From Branchiostoma floridae (Eukaryota; Chordata; Leptocardii; Amphioxiformes; Branchiostomatidae), in NCBI RefSeq assembly GCF_000003815.2, contig NC_049994.1, positions 15,634,975 through 15,698,974 of the forward strand: a DNA stretch of 64,000 nucleotides, given 5' to 3'. The position numbers and the translations under genes are program-made. Below, piece after piece: positions 50,501 through 56,500 of the stretch (positions within the stretch are counted from its first letter, which is position 1; the number at the start of each line of letters is the position of its first letter). The notes under the pieces are model-generated. The model ran no database searches and was not told the DNA's origin. It saw nothing but the letters and a program-made list of their open reading frames with translations.

Positions 50501-53500
50501 CTGAAACTTAATTCAGCTTAGTGCAAGGAATCTGTATGGAAGTATTGACCACAGAACATCGTCTTCAAGTGGATGGTTGTGTAGTTAAGTGTTCCAGGAA
50601 CTCCTGAAAAACAGGGCTTTTGTCCTGAGAGTGTATCCCTGGCTAAATAAATCCAAGAAAAAGTTTGAAAGTGTCATCTTGACTAATGATGAGTTGCTGA
50701 CTATACTGATAGGTCTTCTATCCAAAGAAACCGTTTGAATTGAACAATTGAAAGTCTGGTTAAACTTTTCAACTGAAGGTATAACAAATCCTTCATGCAT
50801 ACGGACTGCCTCATGTGAAACTTCAAGAGCGGCTGTGTAGGAGACAAGATCTTAGCTGTATATCTATTGTTCCTCTCAAAACGCTAAAACTGAAAAATAC
50901 AAAGTCCACCTCCAGAGTTGGCCTATGACCAGAGCGCATCCTGACTCTGTCGGGCCGTGACAGGTCGTCGGTTAGGCACAACGAGAGGTCCCCATTGGCC
51001 AGGAGTGCCGCGTACGCCTTCCACAGCATGTAGCGGTTAATGTACTCCAGATACAGCGAATGGCGAGGCATCTTGGTCAAAGTTTTGTAGTAGCGTTCCG
51101 AGGTGCAATCAGTAACTTAGTGGCCCAGCTTTTATGCAAAGACGGGAAACGCAACAGTCGTGGGATCGAATCCCTGGACACTACTGGTAGTGACTACTGT
51201 AACAATTCCAGTATTTGAATCAGTACGATAAGATACAGCGAATGGCGCGGCATCTTGGTTAAAGTTCAGTAGCGTTCCAAGGTGCAATCAGTAACTAAGC
51301 AGTTGTGGGTTTGAATCCCTGGACCTCCAAGTTGTTCATTCCTGGAAGGGACTGCTGTTATGTGAACAGGTTGTCCTTCGGAAGGGTCATTAAAACTGTA
51401 AACACCATGTATGGCTGAAGGAGGCATGTACATGTATCTGATGATATCACTGCAAGAAGTCAAAGATGGCAGATGCATATGCTGTAGATAGGAACAAAAG
51501 AGATCTACTAATATCACATCAAGTATCTGTACAGTCACTGTTGAAGTTGATGATCAAAGGCAATTGACGAAGCCAGTCAATTGTTGAAGAACTGTACCAT
51601 GAATGAACTCAACCTTGACCATCACCAAAACTATGACTGTAGCAGAATCACAACTGAATGTAAAGGTCAACTTGGACGATCGCATCGTCCAGAATTTAGT
51701 TTGATTCCAAGAAAAAGGATATTTGCAGTTGTAAAAAAAACAGTCGGTAGTATCCAGTGGCTAGGAACGTGCAGACATACTTGGTTCCCACATTGACGGT
51801 TAATCACTTCCCGAAAAGTGCCATCCACGGAAACCATCAAAGTCGAAAGCGTCCATTAATGAAGTTGAAAGCCACTTGCAGATGACGGCGTGCTAAGACG
51901 GCTGCCAAAAAGCAGAACTGAGAAGTGTCACACACCAACTGTCAAAACAATCCACTTTTAAGTCCATAGTTGCATCAGGGACATGACAAGTACTCTGATG
52001 AGGACCATATAGAAGAAGAACCATGAAGCAGAATTCTTCTCTTCCAAACAAAAACTTTGCAACCTCCGACAATTGCTCCTCCGGTTCCGTTTTTTATTGT
52101 TCCGCAAGGTGTTAAAATGTCTCTTCAAATTAGGCTTTATCATGGATCAGGACAAAGAACCAGAACCAGAATTGCTCACTTTCTCTGAACTGTATTCCAT
52201 CCAACAATCACCTGTACTGCTGGTTCCCTTTTTTGTTGTTCCACAAGTTGGCAAACAGTCTCTTGGAATTTGGCTGTTGTTGTAGCTTCAGGAAGAACTG
52301 TGAAACCGAATCAGGGTTCCTTCAGAAACTGTACATCCTTCGATGCCTTCGTGCCATGTTGTTCTGCAAGTTAGCAAACCGTCCCTTCCTAGTAATCAGC
52401 TGTTCTTGTAGCTTCAGGAACAACCGGGAAACGGAATCATTCTCACTCAAAGTTCCTTCAGAAACCGTACGTCCATCGACAATCATATCATGATCCTTCT
52501 AACTAAGCTGTTGTCATAGCTTCAGGAATAACCATGGAACAGTTCTTCGGAAACCGTACGTCCTTCGACAAACACATCGTGTTGTTCTGGAAGTTGGCAA
52601 TCCGTCCCCTCCGATTAGGCTGTTGTGGTTGCACGTCGCGGATTAATGTCCAATCCTTGGTGTGATGTTCCATGTCATGAGTAGATACTTCACACGTACA
52701 TTTAACGGCACACATTAACATCTGGGCCTACCGTAAGAGCCTGAATATCTGGATCTATGTCTTTTTTGTCGGACAAACTGCAACTGACCATTAAAAGCAT
52801 TTTCCTTCACTTAAAAAAAATCTATTTGATGGATTATGTAATATATAAATGTATGTTACAATTATATATAGCTGTCTCATTTCCAATCATTAAGAGCAGA
52901 CAAAACAAACGAAAAGAATAAAGGAATGTGATATTAAAATTGCTAAAACAAGTATTTGAGTATTCTACATACTGGAAGAAGAGATCTTTTTTGGCCTCAC
53001 AAAAGTAAATGACCCAGTGAATTCAAACTCAGATCTGATGATTAACTTCAAAATTGTCAAAACGTTTTACATCCCAATTCACAACAATGTACACCCTTGT
53101 AGCCACAGTCTTCCTTCATTTTCTGTTAACGTAAAATTAGCAGGTCTACCGTACGGGATCGCAACAGGGCAGTGAATGTAATTAGCTGCTTGGAGAATTC
53201 CCTGTCACTGGTACCATTGTGATGGCTAATGAACTGTTCTTTAGGCCACAGCAATTAGATTTTTTGCTTCTCAGATTCAGCAATCCATTTTTTTCTGATA
53301 CTAAAAGAGCACATGTACCATTTACGATATGAATCAACCTCAAAAGCTTTGACAGTTTTGTCACTGATAGTTGAAAAAGAAAATTTTCACAGTTTCTGCA
53401 TTCAACAACTTGTCTAGTATGATGGCATTTAGACTCTTGCAAGGTGCAGTTTTGTCACACTTATCCCTTGTTGTTGACTTTCATAGTCAAAAATTGGTCT

Positions 53501-56500
53501 TCTAAGCTTTTAAAAATACATTTTTCATTAATTTGATGTCATGAAATTCAGATTTTAGGATGGAAGGGGTGAAATTTTTGTTTGTCCCAAAAAGCTAACT
53601 TCCGTGCTGGGACTGAGAGATGGGTCCTAAGGTCTGTCCTGGTCTATCATGATATCTGTTTCTGTTTTCTTTTCATTCCTATTTCATTCTCCTACGCTAT
53701 CATTTGCACCTGGTGCAATGGCCGAGTGGGTAAAGTGTTCGCCTTGCATTTGGTAGGTTGTGAGTTCCATCCATGGCCAAGTCATAGACTTTAAAAATGG
53801 TACATGCTTTCTCCGTTTAGCACTCGGCACCTAAGAGGAAGAGTATGGGAGTTAAAAACATATCACTACCAGCGGACCAGCCCCCTGCTGTAGTGGCTTG
53901 CACAAATGATAAGAAATGGAGATGGGCCCACCCCTAAGCATCTGTTACAGATGTATTGGCAACATTAACTTTAACTCTATCCTTTTCCTAGAAAAATTGC
54001 AAAACCAAGGAGTTGATCTGGTACAGCCTAACCGTGATGTTTTGAATCAGAATTCCCTGCCAAACCAACCATGTTTATGGCTAATGAACAGGTTCCTAAC
54101 TGCCTTGTGATGAAGCACGTGCAGCGCAGATATGATTGGCAGCAGACGGCAGATCGATGTGACAAACTGTCAGTGTAATCGTTTTGTCACGCTCCTCGCA
54201 TATCATTATGCATATAAGGTCATTGGCCGCTGGTAACAATTAATGCTAAGACATAGGCTGCTGTGAATATTGATTTTGTTTTTTTGCTTGAAAGCATTTT
54301 AGAATTGTATTAAGAAGAAATAATGGCTGAATGTCTGTTTGATACATACATGTAGTTCCTACTGTGATTTTTATCTGTAAAATTTTTATCACTGTTTTCC
54401 AATAATTAGAACTGGCTTAGAAATTGCTTAAACAACATTTTTCATTGCCATTTTACAAATATTGTGCAATACACTTTGACTTGACTTGTTTTGAAAGTAG
54501 TCCTGTGTAGATATACTTTTACACTAGTCCTACAACAAAACGGGTAAAAATAAATGGTTTTAACCCAACAATTTCTCAAACATGAGAAAACTTAGTTCAA
54601 TAGTCCAACATTTAATCTTAATTGAAACAAACGAGAATGTAACTGAACTGTCAGTAACGGGGGAACTTTGAAAACAGCCTGGTAAAAAAAAAAACTTGAC
54701 AAACAGCGATATTAGAACTCTGCAATAATAACATCTTGTCAAATTAATGAACCAGATCAAGAACAACTCCAGGTCAACTAACTGGATTCTAACTTTTGTG
54801 AACAGCTTCAATGGTTATCGGAAACTGATAAGCCTCTACGAGCTCCACAGGTTGTTGAAAAGTAGTAGAAATTGGCCAAATAGATCTCAGTCGCAAACTA
54901 TAACGCTAGTTCACCTTTATCCGCGGGGGTAACCTATATCTGTTGTGTTGCTAAATAGGGTATCCTGAGATATCAAGTCGATGGAAGGTAGTTTCAAATT
55001 GTACTATTTTCAAAATAATCAGTTTGAAACCATCATCTGTCGACTTGATTTCCCTAAATACATTGTTCTTTAAAAGAACGGATAAAGGTTACCCTGCAGA
55101 TAAAGGTGGACTAGCATTACTCCTCAGCCAGCCAACTCCTCTGGCGTGTTACCTGTCTATTCGGCCAACTTACGATTTCTCTAGCAACCTGTGGAGCCTG
55201 GTAGAGGCTAGAAAATAATGTCTTTGTGACATAATCCAAGGGAAACGTCCCGGCCAACATTTTGGTACCTCCGGAGCTATCTTCATATGAGCCTGAATCA
55301 TAGCAGTCTCCATCATAATGGGGGAGTCGTATATGTGCCCGCTCCAGTAGAGAAAGGGTCTGTTCTGAGGTGGGCAGGGAAGGGGAGAAACTTCAGGGGT
55401 TGGTTATACCATTGGGAGGTTATTATCACGATCAGAAATATAGCTACAGAGTAAGCAGGTAGCATACAATCCAAATCTGCACGACTGACCACCTCTACAT
55501 AAGGACTAGCTGGCCACTGATATATACATAATACAGTCAAACTTGCACTAGGTAGGTAGTTAGACAATTTTTCCTAATTATACCAGCACAAACTCTCTTG
55601 GCTATAGAGACCACCTGTCCACATAGACCGTTTTTTTATAGGGTCCTGTGATCTTCTTGGATTGACAGTCAGTATTTCTAACATGTTTGCAATCAAGATG
55701 TATTGTTTTCGGGCATATGCATAGTCAAGGTGGCAGGTGTGCAAATAGAGCTTTTCACAGATCACAGAACTCTGGATAACACAGAACTCTGTCAAACAAG
55801 ACATTGCCAAAATTGACAACTTGTGTGTTTTCATGGTAATGATGCTGTAATGATTTTGTCTAGCCCTGTATTACCAAAAGTTATCAATCTTTCCCAGAAA
55901 GCCAAGGGATCAGTACAATGGTGTTTGTCAATGTGGAACATGGCTCTCAAATACACACTGTACATGAAAAGCAATAGAACATATTAAACTTTGTAAAAAT
56001 GTAGTATATAAGTTATAACCCTCCTCAATTCAATACACACTCCAACCTCTCATAAAAGTTCTACATGCCACTATGTTTAACAATGGGGGAATTTACACCT
56101 AAGGATGGATTATCTGTTTCATGGAGTCAAGGTGTGAAAAACAATCACCACAACTCACAGAGAACAAAAGGGTGTTTCAGTGTGAATGACTGATGAGTGG
56201 GCAAGGTGGTAAAACAATTCATTATCACCTAAGTGCTATGCAATTCACACCTCTTACAACAACCTGAACAAGCTACAAAGATTTGAATGTATAAAGGGAA
56301 AGAGGTTTCAGACATTAAGCATAAAGGATTAATTTCATTGGAGCAACCGTTCTAAAACTGTTTTCTTTTCATATATATCATGAGAGAGTTATTGGGAGAG
56401 AAACATTTCTGTTTAGGAGGCAGGAGGTGTTGGACTGCAGAATGTATATCCCTCCACTTTAATGTTGAATTGCTCCAGAAAAGCAGAAGACTTTGCTGGA

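Noticed and set aside
53582-53794. Plus-strand 70-codon frame covering the SINE head
   Set aside because: Overlaps a hAT-like remnant and a tRNA-derived SINE; not a gene.
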